Origin: Sporomusa sphaeroides DSM 2875
GTDB taxonomy: Bacteria > Bacillota > Negativicutes > Sporomusales > Sporomusaceae
Assembly: GCF_001941975.2 (NCBI RefSeq)
Contig: NZ_CP146991.1
Span: 4,337,001 to 4,401,000 of the forward strand
Direction: 5' to 3'
DNA: 64,000 bases
Shown here: positions 18,078-26,268 of the stretch, piece after piece
Position numbering within the stretch: the first letter of the stretch is position 1
Layout of the letters: the number at the start of each line of letters is the position of its first letter
Notes under the pieces: generated by a model
The model's input: the letters and a program-made list of their open reading frames with translations, nothing else
The model's database searches: none
Told to the model about the DNA's origin: nothing
Program-made: the position numbers and the translations under genes

Positions 18078-18617
18078 TTATTTAGCTTTTGAAAAAAACT
18101 CCTTTGCGTACTGAACCGTACCTGACACATTAAACAACCCATTCAACGTAAGTTCACATGCCATGAAGGCTTCATCTGGTACTTCAAAGGGTGCAGTTAT
18201 GCCAAATTTACTAGCAGGCATATACCCGAACTGAGGGTAGTATCCAGGGTGTCCAAGCACAATCACTAACGTAAATCCTAATTCTTTTGCAATTTTATGA
18301 CCTTCTAAAATCAGCGTTCCCCCGATACCGTTGCCTTGCCTGGCAGGTATAACGGATACAGGGGCCAGAGCAAGTGCAGTATGGCTTTCGTTAGCATTGA
18401 TAATTTCTACACGCGTAAATAGGATATGCCCAACAACTTCATCATCAACCACGGCTACAAGTGATAGTTTTGGAATAAATGCTGAACTTTTTCTTAGCCT
18501 ATTGATCAAATTGTGTTCATCATGGTCGGTATGCTCTGCATTGTGGAATGCCAGTTGCACAACTTCATACACCCTATCAAAGTCAGCTTCATTTTCCTGC
18601 CTAATATGTGTTTTCAT
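18078..18617 (-). CDS. GNAT N-acetyltransferase (YhbS-like)
   Basis: A 179-residue GNAT protein. Acetyl-CoA-binding motif A is VIPARQGNGIGGTLILEG at about 93-110, and VLGHPGYYPQFGY is the signature of the YhbS subgroup. The stop lies just outside the IS1182 end, so the insertion spared the gene. It is 28 bases downstream of the QueG-like gene on the same strand and may be co-transcribed with it. The substrate is unknown. Confidence 0.88.
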   Translation of the reverse strand: MKTHIRQENEADFDRVYEVVQLAFHNAEHTDHDEHNLINRLRKSSAFIPKLSLVAVVDDEVVGHILFTRVEIINANESHTALALAPVSVIPARQGNGIGGTLILEGHKIAKELGFTLVIVLGHPGYYPQFGYMPASKFGITAPFEVPDEAFMACELTLNGLFNVSGTVQYAKEFFSKAK

Positions 18618-18645
18618 CTACTTTCACCCATCAACGATTTTACTA

Positions 18646-19344
18646 CTATTGCCTTCCCCATGGGCAAACTTTTATGCAAACTCCGCATATACGATCTTGT
18701 CGCCCCTGTTTTTGAGCAATAGCTTCTAAGCGACTAATACATTTCCCTAAGTCAATGGCTTCTTCTCGGGAATTCGGACGGTCCTCCCACGATATCCCGT
18801 GTATAGCTTTTGCTGGACAAGCGTCCTTACATTTCGTGCAATTGCCGCAGCGATTAGAAAGAGGCTGGTCTGAAATAAGCGGTGCATTAATCAACAAGCA
18901 AGCGATGCGAATACGAGGTCCAAATTGAGGAGTGACCAAAAGTAGACTCTTTCCTAGCCATCCCAGTCCTGCGGTTTTTGCGACGGCCTTTGTAGATATA
19001 TGTCCCATCCACTTTTCCCTATCCACCGTCTGTGAGGCAGGAATCGCAAGTGCTTTATAACCCATTTTTAGAATCTTATTCTGTATACGTAAGTTTATTT
19101 GATCGAGTAACTGGTTAACAGCAACATATTGATGCGCGTAATGAAGCGTTGGCTCATCTTCAATCTGCTCAAAAATTTCTGGCGACATTTGAATTGCTAT
19201 AACGACAGCCCTTGTAAAAAAGTTAAGCAAATTTCCTGGGATAGTGTCTATTCCCTTTACTCGCTCTAAGTCGGCAATTCCAACTAGATCTGCACCTAAT
19301 TGTACAGCATAATCTTTTATATCTTTAGTAAGAGCCTGTTCCAT
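18646..19344 (-). CDS. QueG-like 4Fe-4S double-cluster protein
   Basis: A 232-residue protein with the N-terminal fold of epoxyqueuosine reductase-like and dehalogenase-like proteins (KDYAVQLGADLVGIADL) and a C-terminal double 4Fe-4S motif: CGNCTKCKDACP and later CGVCIKVCP. It is much shorter than QueG (about 380 residues) and lacks the HEAT-repeat part, so it is more likely an uncharacterised redox protein than a true QueG. GGGGGG upstream supports ATG 19344. It is probably cytoplasmic. Confidence 0.82.
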   Translation of the reverse strand: MEQALTKDIKDYAVQLGADLVGIADLERVKGIDTIPGNLLNFFTRAVVIAIQMSPEIFEQIEDEPTLHYAHQYVAVNQLLDQINLRIQNKILKMGYKALAIPASQTVDREKWMGHISTKAVAKTAGLGWLGKSLLLVTPQFGPRIRIACLLINAPLISDQPLSNRCGNCTKCKDACPAKAIHGISWEDRPNSREEAIDLGKCISRLEAIAQKQGRQDRICGVCIKVCPWGRQ

Positions 19345-19541
19345 CACACCCCCCCTTCCAAAAAATCTATTTCGACAACTTTATTGCTAATCCTTTCGTC
19401 AAAATAAAGACCTTCCAGTTTCCTTTGTCATAACACTATGACAAAAAAGGACGGTCCGAAACCTTTTGGCTTATATGACTAATGGATCAACTTCCCATCT
19501 TTGAATATGCCCTTCTCTAAAGGAATCATAACATAATAAAT

Positions 19542-19782
19542 CCTTGTATTATAGAGTAGTAGTTATTAGAGCCCCTCTCCAAGGGCTATATGCTACACTG
19601 TAAGGGATGCTGTGGATTGGTTTTATCTCCTACCACCAGATGGTTCAAGAGAGGCTCCAACCGCAGCCCTTTGCAGGTTTGTTAATCAGTTAGATACCGC
19701 CAGACGGTTGATGTAGAACAAGGTTACAAGAGCAAAGTGTTCTGTGGGTACAGCATCAAATAATACCGTTGGAGGTCTTGCT
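19542..19782 (+). ncRNA. IS110 left end, candidate bridge RNA region
   Basis: IS110 elements encode in a non-coding end a structured RNA that guides target and donor recognition. This 241-bp left end is identical to copy 2 apart from one base and holds hairpins such as AGCCC/GGGCT (19570-19587) and AACC-x-GGTT (19659-19679). The exact RNA ends and guide loops cannot be set by eye. Confidence 0.5.
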
Positions 19783-20958
19783 ATGATTTGTGTCGGGATT
19801 GATGTCGCTAAGGATAAACACGACTGCTTCATCATCAGTTCGGAGGGTAAAGTCCTTGCAAATGTGTTCACCATCCAAAACAGCATGGAAGGATTTGGCT
19901 ACCTGTTGGAAAAAATCCGTGCCTGTTCTTTGCCCCTGGACAAAATAAAGGTAGGGCTTGAGGCTACCGGACACTACAGCTACAACATTCTCGGGTTTCT
20001 CCTTGACAATGGTCTGGACACCTATGTCATTAACCCCTTGCACACCAATCTTTACCGGAAAAGCCTCACCCTGCGAAAGACGAAGACTGACCGTGTCGAT
20101 GCGCGAACAATTGCGGCTATGCTCATGTCTGATGTGGGCCTCAAGCCCTACACAGACACAGCTTACCACAATGAGGAGCTAAAGTCACTCACCAGATACC
20201 GGTTCGACAAGGTGAAGGTACGCGCTAAGCTGAAGTCCTCAATTGCCAGGCTGGTATGCATCCTGTTCCCGGAGCTGGAAAAGCTGGTATCGTCACTCCA
20301 TATGGCCTCTGTTTACGCCTTGCTCGATGAGTTCCCGGGGGCTAAGCAGATTGCAGCGGCACATCTGACGCGGCTCACCCATTTGCTTGCCGAATCCTCC
20401 AAAGGCCGTTACGGACGGGACAAAGCCATAGAGATACGTGAAGCCGCCAGGCAATCGATTGGCTCTGTGACGACCGCGAAATCACTGGAACTGCGGCATA
20501 CCATCCGGCTCATCCGTGAACTCGATGCCGAGATTGCGGAAATTGAACAGGTCATCCAACGCATCATGGACAAGATGCTTTCGCCTATTACCACGATTCC
20601 CGGCATTGGCTACAGGATGGGGGCTATGATTCTGTCTGAGGTGGGTGACTTTTCACGCTTTGATTCCCCTGACAAGATTTTGGCCTATGCCGGCCTGTCG
20701 CCCTCTACCTACCAATCCGGGCAGCTTAAAAATTGCTATGCCCATATGGAGAAGCGCGGCTCCAGATACCTACGCTATGCCATCTTCAATGCCACAAAAT
20801 TTGTTTGCCTTTGGGACCCTGTCTTTGCCGCTTACCTCGCCAGGAAACGCGCCGAGGGAAAGCATTACAATGTGGCCATCTCTCATGCTGCCAAGAAGCT
20901 GGTGCGGCTCATTTATGCTCTGGTGAAATCCGGCGAGCCTTATCGTCTGGCAGCCTGA
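19783..20958 (+). CDS. IS110-family DEDD transposase
   Basis: A 391-residue recombinase. The N-terminal DEDD RuvC-like domain starts at MICVGIDVAKDKHD and includes LEATGHYSYNI and KTDRVDARTIA; the C-terminal Transposase_20 domain has TTIPGIGYRMGAMILSEVG and the catalytic serine region AGLSPSTYQSGQ. GGAGG at 19771-19775 supports ATG 19783; an upstream in-frame start at 19744 lies in the non-coding left end. The protein is intact, so the element may be active. Confidence 0.92.
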   Translation: MICVGIDVAKDKHDCFIISSEGKVLANVFTIQNSMEGFGYLLEKIRACSLPLDKIKVGLEATGHYSYNILGFLLDNGLDTYVINPLHTNLYRKSLTLRKTKTDRVDARTIAAMLMSDVGLKPYTDTAYHNEELKSLTRYRFDKVKVRAKLKSSIARLVCILFPELEKLVSSLHMASVYALLDEFPGAKQIAAAHLTRLTHLLAESSKGRYGRDKAIEIREAARQSIGSVTTAKSLELRHTIRLIRELDAEIAEIEQVIQRIMDKMLSPITTIPGIGYRMGAMILSEVGDFSRFDSPDKILAYAGLSPSTYQSGQLKNCYAHMEKRGSRYLRYAIFNATKFVCLWDPVFAAYLARKRAEGKHYNVAISHAAKKLVRLIYALVKSGEPYRLAA

Positions 20959-21063
20959 TTCTCTCTCGATAGCCCGCATGGCGTCCTGTGGACGTCTGCT
21001 TTGCTATACCCTTTTTGGAACCATCTGTTTTTTGTCCACCATCCTCAATTTCGGGCTTGACTT

Positions 21064-22002
21064 TTAATAGTTAGTCTCTCTTGTGTTATTAGGCAATGAA
21101 ACCAAAGGTATATAAAATGTATTCACATCGCAGTTTACCATTTCTATTTCAAACGTTTGATTCACTATTGTTGATAGGGTTTTTGTTTCATTTAAAAGGT
21201 GAAATGGTCCAAATCGTACGCAAAAGAGAACCAAGTTTGCCGCAACGGATAGCATTACATTAATTAATTTTGATGAATTAAAATGCTTATCTCTATCATG
21301 TTTTGTTTTATTGTAAGCATCATACCAAGATAATGACTGAGTAGGTGAAGCGATATCCCAATCATTAAATGGTTGAAGAATTGGTACACTATCATAAATT
21401 CTAAGCTTAACCTGAAATTCTTTTAGACATAAAGGCTTTAGTAATTTAACGTAATCTTGTGTAGTAAACATTCTCCCATTAATTGGCCCTACACCTGCCT
21501 TACTTATAAAAGACTTCCATTGGTTTTCTAATTCAGTACAAGAAAGAATTAATAGTTCACGTGTTTTGTGACTATATGAATCAAGACCAGTCTTATCAGG
21601 CTCAATATACAATAAAATCTCATCAAGTTTTTCCACCAGAACCCTTAGAGCTTGTTCGGCTGAACGTTGCTGAATTCGTGTAATATCTAGTCCTTGAATT
21701 AGCTCTTCCTGAAAGTATAAGCCTGGCCGCCATACCCCATCTTTTGTATGTCCAACGTCCATTATCATAGGTGTAATATGATTCGCCCCAAATACTCGTT
21801 TTACCCAATCTTCTAAAGACCCATGCTTCTTTTCTAAAACAGTAAGTCCAGGGGAGATAACATAAAATCCATTATCTCGACCATAAAAATGCACAAAATG
21901 TGTATCTGTTTCATACGCATAGCCTCTGGGCTGTTCTTTATGAATATTATCTACCCAGCCAGGTATTGTAGTTTTTGTATTTCTATAACATATCGCTTGC
22001 AA
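21064..22002 (-). CDS. Hypothetical protein, 3' end replaced by IS110
   Basis: About 312 residues, family not recognised. A conserved-looking core SWYDAYNKTKHDRDKHF near residue 235 resembles the polar helix of HEPN-like or abortive-infection proteins, but the R-x4-H spacing is not met. The last five codons and stop (R-E-T-N-Y-stop, 21064-21081) are IS110 sequence, so the native C-terminus is lost. GGGAGG on the coding strand lies 7 bases before TTG 22002, which I take as the start. It lies just left of the att site at 22123, outside the main cassette. Confidence 0.65.
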   Translation of the reverse strand: MQAICYRNTKTTIPGWVDNIHKEQPRGYAYETDTHFVHFYGRDNGFYVISPGLTVLEKKHGSLEDWVKRVFGANHITPMIMDVGHTKDGVWRPGLYFQEELIQGLDITRIQQRSAEQALRVLVEKLDEILLYIEPDKTGLDSYSHKTRELLILSCTELENQWKSFISKAGVGPINGRMFTTQDYVKLLKPLCLKEFQVKLRIYDSVPILQPFNDWDIASPTQSLSWYDAYNKTKHDRDKHFNSSKLINVMLSVAANLVLFCVRFGPFHLLNETKTLSTIVNQTFEIEMVNCDVNTFYIPLVSLPNNTRETNY

Positions 22003-22081
22003 ATTAATACCTCCCAAGTACTTTGATACCGTTTACACTCCGTAATCCCCAATATATTTTTTTATTCCTTAAAACTACAAG

Positions 22082-22117
22082 AACTCCTGCCAAATTATCA
22101 CAAATCTGACAGGAGTC
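22082..22117 (-). terminator. Hairpin beside the left att site
   Basis: ACTCCTGCC and GACAGGAGT pair around a 16-base loop; the minus strand continues into T-rich sequence. If the cassette were removed, this would be the first terminator downstream of rlmH. Confidence 0.7.
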
Positions 22118-22122
22118 CCTAT

Positions 22123-22174
22123 CCAGCACCGTTACCAGTGGTACGGTTCTCCGTATCGGGTCAAACGGTGCTGG
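22123..22174 (-). repeat. Left attachment site of SCC-like element
   Basis: Bases 22123-22149 equal 51356-51382 (the rlmH 3' end) at 26 of 27 positions. The minus strand reads R-Y-G-E-P-Y-H-W-stop, re-creating the rlmH C-terminus. The core is bracketed by an 11-bp inverted repeat, CCAGCACCGTT (22123-22133) and AACGGTGCTGG (22164-22174). In staphylococcal SCC the att core is likewise the last codons of rlmH (E-A-Y-H-K). Confidence 0.85.
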
Positions 22175-22463
22175 AAAGAACAATGCGCTCTGCCCTCATT
22201 GCCCTCTAAAAACACGAACTAGATATGCGCATAAACAACCAGCAAATGTGTTTTGTATAATCTCTCCCTCACAAGGGTATATGTCGTACAACCATTCTGC
22301 AGATAATCAATTCATCTATCCGCTATTTCCCTATGCAAAAATTATTAGTTGCTCCAAAGAACAATCATGACAAAAAATTGACACAGGAGAAAGCCATGAA
22401 AGGAACTTTTACAATAACCGCCCCGGAATACATACGAATACAAAATCGACCAGTTATAAATTT
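22175..22463. other. Gap after left att site
   Basis: No clear gene in 289 bases. It holds one copy of the element repeat in inverted sense (TGCCCTCATTGCCCTC, 22191-22206). A 23-codon frame on the plus strand (ATG 22396 with GGAGAAA before it, stop 22467) has a good ribosome site but no recognised product and may be the start of a lost gene. Confidence 0.4.
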
Positions 22464-23705
22464 CTAATAATTCACAATGCCCTTTCCAGAAACCAAGTGT
22501 TCTGGAACTTTTACATCTTTCGTTAAAGGGTGATTGGCAAAAAACAACCTTATAGCTCTGATTGCTGTGTATGTATCATTCATTAAATCAAACTGCTTCT
22601 GATATAGTGTGACATCATATTGATTGGAAGTTAATTCATGCGCTGGCTTTTGACGAATATTTCTTATGGTTTTTAATGGCTTAATGATTAAATCTGTGAT
22701 ATTTTCTTGGGTTCGGATGTTTTTACCTAGCCATTCTTCAAGCATCACGAGGCTCCCCTTATCTTTACCTAATTCGTCCTTGCGGTCAATGCCCTGTATA
22801 TGTAGAGTATCTTTTTGAAATGTTTTATAAGAAATATTATGAACGATGATTTTTTCAAACACGAGAACAAAATCATAATAATTTTTTAGAGTTGGCAAAA
22901 GTATATTCCGAAATCCCTCTGGCATCTCAGAATAGTGAGTTCCAAAAGTTTTGTTAAATAGTTTAGGGATTCCCATGTGTTCACACTGTTCATTTATAAC
23001 TTTTATTTCTTCAAGCAGGGCATGAAAAATCCATGTTTCCATGACCCATTTACCTTTTATTAAATTATCAACAAATCCAGCATTTATCTTGCATTTTCTC
23101 TGATTCGGAAGTTCAAACCCTTTCCATAGCATCTGTTTTTGAGAAGATAGCTTTGCCAAATCACAAACGAAAACACCCACAGCACGTTCCAAATGCTTAC
23201 CATCTATATAAGCCATCCCATAGTTTTTGATATATTCATCCTCAATCGTTTTGTCATCTATATATTCATCCTTCACACAGATATTTCCACGATACCCATT
23301 ATCCATTATCACGAACTTTGGGTTGTTAACATATCTCTCTAATATCTCAATATTAAAATAGATGATTTTAAATTGTTTTTCTCCCTTCTGCATCAATACG
23401 GAATATGGCTTAGTATAATCTAATGGGACAGATTCAAGTGCCTTTCTCGTTGGGTAAAGAACCGAATAATTCGTATCCTTAGATATGTTTTCTTTCTGTC
23501 GATCTACCGGTATAGTAAAATCAAAACCTTTTATATGCGGATTTATGACTTCTTTTTCCGAGAGTACTTCGATAAGTCCTTCATCAATCAATTCGCACAA
23601 AATGTTATAATCATAAGATTTCATATTATAAACCGGCAAGCCATTGAAATCATGAGATTTTATATAGTACTTTATTATTTCATTTAATACAGTCTCTTTT
23701 TTCAT
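22464..23705 (-). CDS. HEPN-motif protein of putative defence operon
   Basis: About 413 residues, not a family I can name. Near residue 355 it has RNIRQKPAHEL, an R-x4-H motif in a helical context, as in HEPN ribonucleases; the C-terminal helices around it fit that fold. The N-terminal 90 residues may be a winged helix (YDYNILCELIDEGLIEVL). Translation probably starts at ATG 23705, with GAGGAAG just before it, 18 bases after the SEC-C gene stop, so the two are coupled. In context it may be an RNase effector or antitoxin-like partner of the two nuclease-like proteins upstream. Confidence 0.65.
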   Translation of the reverse strand: MKKETVLNEIIKYYIKSHDFNGLPVYNMKSYDYNILCELIDEGLIEVLSEKEVINPHIKGFDFTIPVDRQKENISKDTNYSVLYPTRKALESVPLDYTKPYSVLMQKGEKQFKIIYFNIEILERYVNNPKFVIMDNGYRGNICVKDEYIDDKTIEDEYIKNYGMAYIDGKHLERAVGVFVCDLAKLSSQKQMLWKGFELPNQRKCKINAGFVDNLIKGKWVMETWIFHALLEEIKVINEQCEHMGIPKLFNKTFGTHYSEMPEGFRNILLPTLKNYYDFVLVFEKIIVHNISYKTFQKDTLHIQGIDRKDELGKDKGSLVMLEEWLGKNIRTQENITDLIIKPLKTIRNIRQKPAHELTSNQYDVTLYQKQFDLMNDTYTAIRAIRLFFANHPLTKDVKVPEHLVSGKGIVNY

Positions 23706-23723
23706 CTCATACCACTTCCTCAA

Positions 23724-26120
23724 TTATTCGTATTGTATACAACATTTCTTATATTTTTTGCCACTCCCGCAAGGGCAAGGATCATTTCTGTCAACTTTTC
23801 TATGATATTGGCGCTGAAAGCTTTCTATCCTGCTTTTGGCATATTTGACACTCAGTACTTTTAAGCGGTCAATATCACCAGCCGGAATGTCATTATAACT
23901 GCATTGTTTTCCCTTCGCACCAAGCAGCTTACCTTCCTTATCATAGTCAAGGTCAATCCACATAATTGTCATTGATTCATCGCTAAAAATTGTAGACAAT
24001 ACATAATCCTGGCGTTCTAATGTACTCATGACTTTGATTCCAGGGGAAGCAACGAATAGGCAATACTTAATTTCCCCGAAGGCAGACATTACAAGCATTC
24101 TGCCGATTTCAGGCTGCCTTCGCAACGCATGATGAATTGCTTTGCAAAAATCGTCTTTAGCTTCTGAGGACAAGTTTAAGAGGAAATGTGCCGTATCAAT
24201 CCTATTTTCGTCTGTGCCTCGTTCTAACAGCAGGATTATTTCTGTTATTTCATTAGGCATGCCCTGCTTAGGCTTTGTTGGCTTTAGCTCTGGCAGATAT
24301 AATCTGCAGAAATAGTTATCCAAATCTTCTCTATAGCCATGCCAATTTACCATGTGCTCTGCGGGGAATTTAGATGCTGTAATCGAGTATATATTGTGTT
24401 TAATGTACATGCCTAAGTGATCAAGTTCATCTCTCATTGCAATTTGAGGAATATCTATAGCAATCTTCCGCTGTTTCAAAAAATGCAGAAAATATATGGG
24501 CGAGTCAAAATAGTTTGCGTACAACAATAAATCATCATACGAAATTACAATTGTTTTACTCGAAAGCGTGATAAAGTTCAGTTTTTCCGCTCTTGCTGCA
24601 AATTCGTTAAAATTATCTACGGTTATAGAAAATGAATAGACTTCCTTATAATCCGAGAGTCTACTGATTTCAAATTTCTTGTGTTTTTCAACGTCGTAGA
24701 ATGGAGCAGGCTGGTGCTCATTTATGTACCTTATAGTTCGGCTGCATTGAGCATCAGCTTCTTGGGCGAGCTTTGTATATGCTTTGATATGGGCGCCGAA
24801 GTCATTAATCGGTGGCGTCTGGGGGAAGGAGCCCGCTTTTACTTCGATGATAAACAGGTAATTTTCATATGTAATAAGCAAGTCATTTTCGTTCATCTGC
24901 TTTAAAGAACTACCTGTAGGATAGTAATTTCCTGTAAAAGCCGTTGCTCCAGGCAGCAAATTCAAAAATAGCGCCTTAACCATGTCTTCGCTGGCTATGT
25001 TCTGGCGCTTACTCCATTTATCAACATACTCAGGTTTCAATCGAAAGATTGCCTTCTGTAATGCTCGATAAAAATTATCAAATAAAGAATAATAATCAAA
25101 TCCGTATGAGATGCCATCTATCTTTATAAACGGTTTCTTCTTGGTCGGCAGTTCCATGATCGGCCAGCCCGAAAACTCTGAGTCGTCAAAGAAGGTTTTA
25201 CATTCTCCAATGCCAAAAGACAAAGCATCAATCAGTCTTGCATCCCATCCGGTAACGTGAGAAATGTTATTTAAAGCTTCGCCGAATATTTTTTCGACTA
25301 TGGGATTCATTACATTTCGCGCCTCATCACTTGCTGCTTCGGAGGCTAATTCCAAATCAACTGCTTCAAATAGCTCATTGAACTTCTTCCCCATGTCCAT
25401 CCAAGCATCCGCTAAACCCTGTGACATAGAATATTCAAGTTTTTCAAGTCCTTCAATTATTTGCTCAGTTGTAACACCAAACAATTCCACAAGTACATCA
25501 TTATGCAGAGGCAAAAGTTTTTTGAGTGGCTCAAGTTCAAATGCTTGATATCGCTTCCCCCTGACAAAATAGAGCATCTGAGATTCTACGATGTAGCACA
25601 TCATCTCATTAGAAATCTCGCCGGAATCTTCTTTATATACCGACCAATAATGATAAAAATACACGAACTCCTTATACAAATCTTCTATGTCCGCGTGAAT
25701 TGAATGCCATCGTTTCTCCTGTTCTTCTTTCGATTCAGTATCATCAAAATGGTTTTCTGTTGAGACCAAAATGCTTTGGATATATTCCTGAGCCCTGATA
25801 ACCATATTTTCTTCGCTCGTATAATCAAGCTCAGAAAACTTATTCAAATGGGACAGCATAGCCATGTCTTTAGTGAATTTAAGTATCATTAAAGGATCAC
25901 ATACAGATATTTTTTCTTTTATTTTTTTGACCTTCTCATCTATGCGTTCTTTAACTTTCGGGTATTCGTCTTTATAAAACGCTTGCAATTGGACATGCTG
26001 TTCGGGTGTACTTAGATTGCGTATAGACACAACCTTACCACATCGAGCAAGTTCAAATAGCCCATCATTATAATAATCATCAGCTTTAACTAATCTTTGC
26101 TTATGTTTCTTTTTACTCAT
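23724..26120 (-). CDS. PD-(D/E)xK-like nuclease with C-terminal SEC-C zinc motif
   Basis: About 798 residues. Near residues 415-435 the stretch NDLLITYENYLFIIEVKAG fits a PD-(D/E)xK nuclease core (Asp, then E-x-K after a beta strand). The C-terminus is a textbook SEC-C zinc motif, NDPCPCGSGKKYKKCC. Long helical regions fill the rest. AGGTGG lies about 9 bases before ATG 26120 (MSKKKHKQRLV), which is the likely start; the open frame extends up to 26252 but the extra part has no such site. It sits between an HSDR_N-like gene and a HEPN gene, suggesting a multi-protein anti-phage system. Confidence 0.7.
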   Translation of the reverse strand: MSKKKHKQRLVKADDYYNDGLFELARCGKVVSIRNLSTPEQHVQLQAFYKDEYPKVKERIDEKVKKIKEKISVCDPLMILKFTKDMAMLSHLNKFSELDYTSEENMVIRAQEYIQSILVSTENHFDDTESKEEQEKRWHSIHADIEDLYKEFVYFYHYWSVYKEDSGEISNEMMCYIVESQMLYFVRGKRYQAFELEPLKKLLPLHNDVLVELFGVTTEQIIEGLEKLEYSMSQGLADAWMDMGKKFNELFEAVDLELASEAASDEARNVMNPIVEKIFGEALNNISHVTGWDARLIDALSFGIGECKTFFDDSEFSGWPIMELPTKKKPFIKIDGISYGFDYYSLFDNFYRALQKAIFRLKPEYVDKWSKRQNIASEDMVKALFLNLLPGATAFTGNYYPTGSSLKQMNENDLLITYENYLFIIEVKAGSFPQTPPINDFGAHIKAYTKLAQEADAQCSRTIRYINEHQPAPFYDVEKHKKFEISRLSDYKEVYSFSITVDNFNEFAARAEKLNFITLSSKTIVISYDDLLLYANYFDSPIYFLHFLKQRKIAIDIPQIAMRDELDHLGMYIKHNIYSITASKFPAEHMVNWHGYREDLDNYFCRLYLPELKPTKPKQGMPNEITEIILLLERGTDENRIDTAHFLLNLSSEAKDDFCKAIHHALRRQPEIGRMLVMSAFGEIKYCLFVASPGIKVMSTLERQDYVLSTIFSDESMTIMWIDLDYDKEGKLLGAKGKQCSYNDIPAGDIDRLKVLSVKYAKSRIESFQRQYHRKVDRNDPCPCGSGKKYKKCCIQYE

Positions 26121-26268
26121 GACACAAATCCACCTTTCGCGAAGAGGGCTTTTTAAACTCCAAAAACCTCGAAATCGAAGGGTTAAGTGTTGCTGCTGCC
26201 GCATTTTGTCCAGCAATAGACGGGGGAAACTGTCACCTAAAACTTTTTCCAAGACAATGATGCAACTA

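Larger units (their letters stand above)
19542..21081 (+). mobile_element. IS110-family insertion sequence, copy 1
   Basis: A 1540-bp unit, matched base for base except about seven differences by 33507-35046, which fixes both borders. It has no terminal inverted repeats, a 241-bp non-coding left end and a 123-bp right end, the IS110 plan. Its right end is inserted in the 3' end of the gene at 21064-22002. Confidence 0.92.

Noticed and set aside
18646..19344. Genuine QueG (epoxyqueuosine reductase)
   Set aside because: It has the Fe-S motifs but is about 150 residues too short and lacks the C-terminal HEAT region.
21275..21330. HEPN catalytic motif in the 21064-22002 protein
   Set aside because: The KHDRDKHF stretch looks similar, but the R-to-H spacing is too short for R-x4-6-H.
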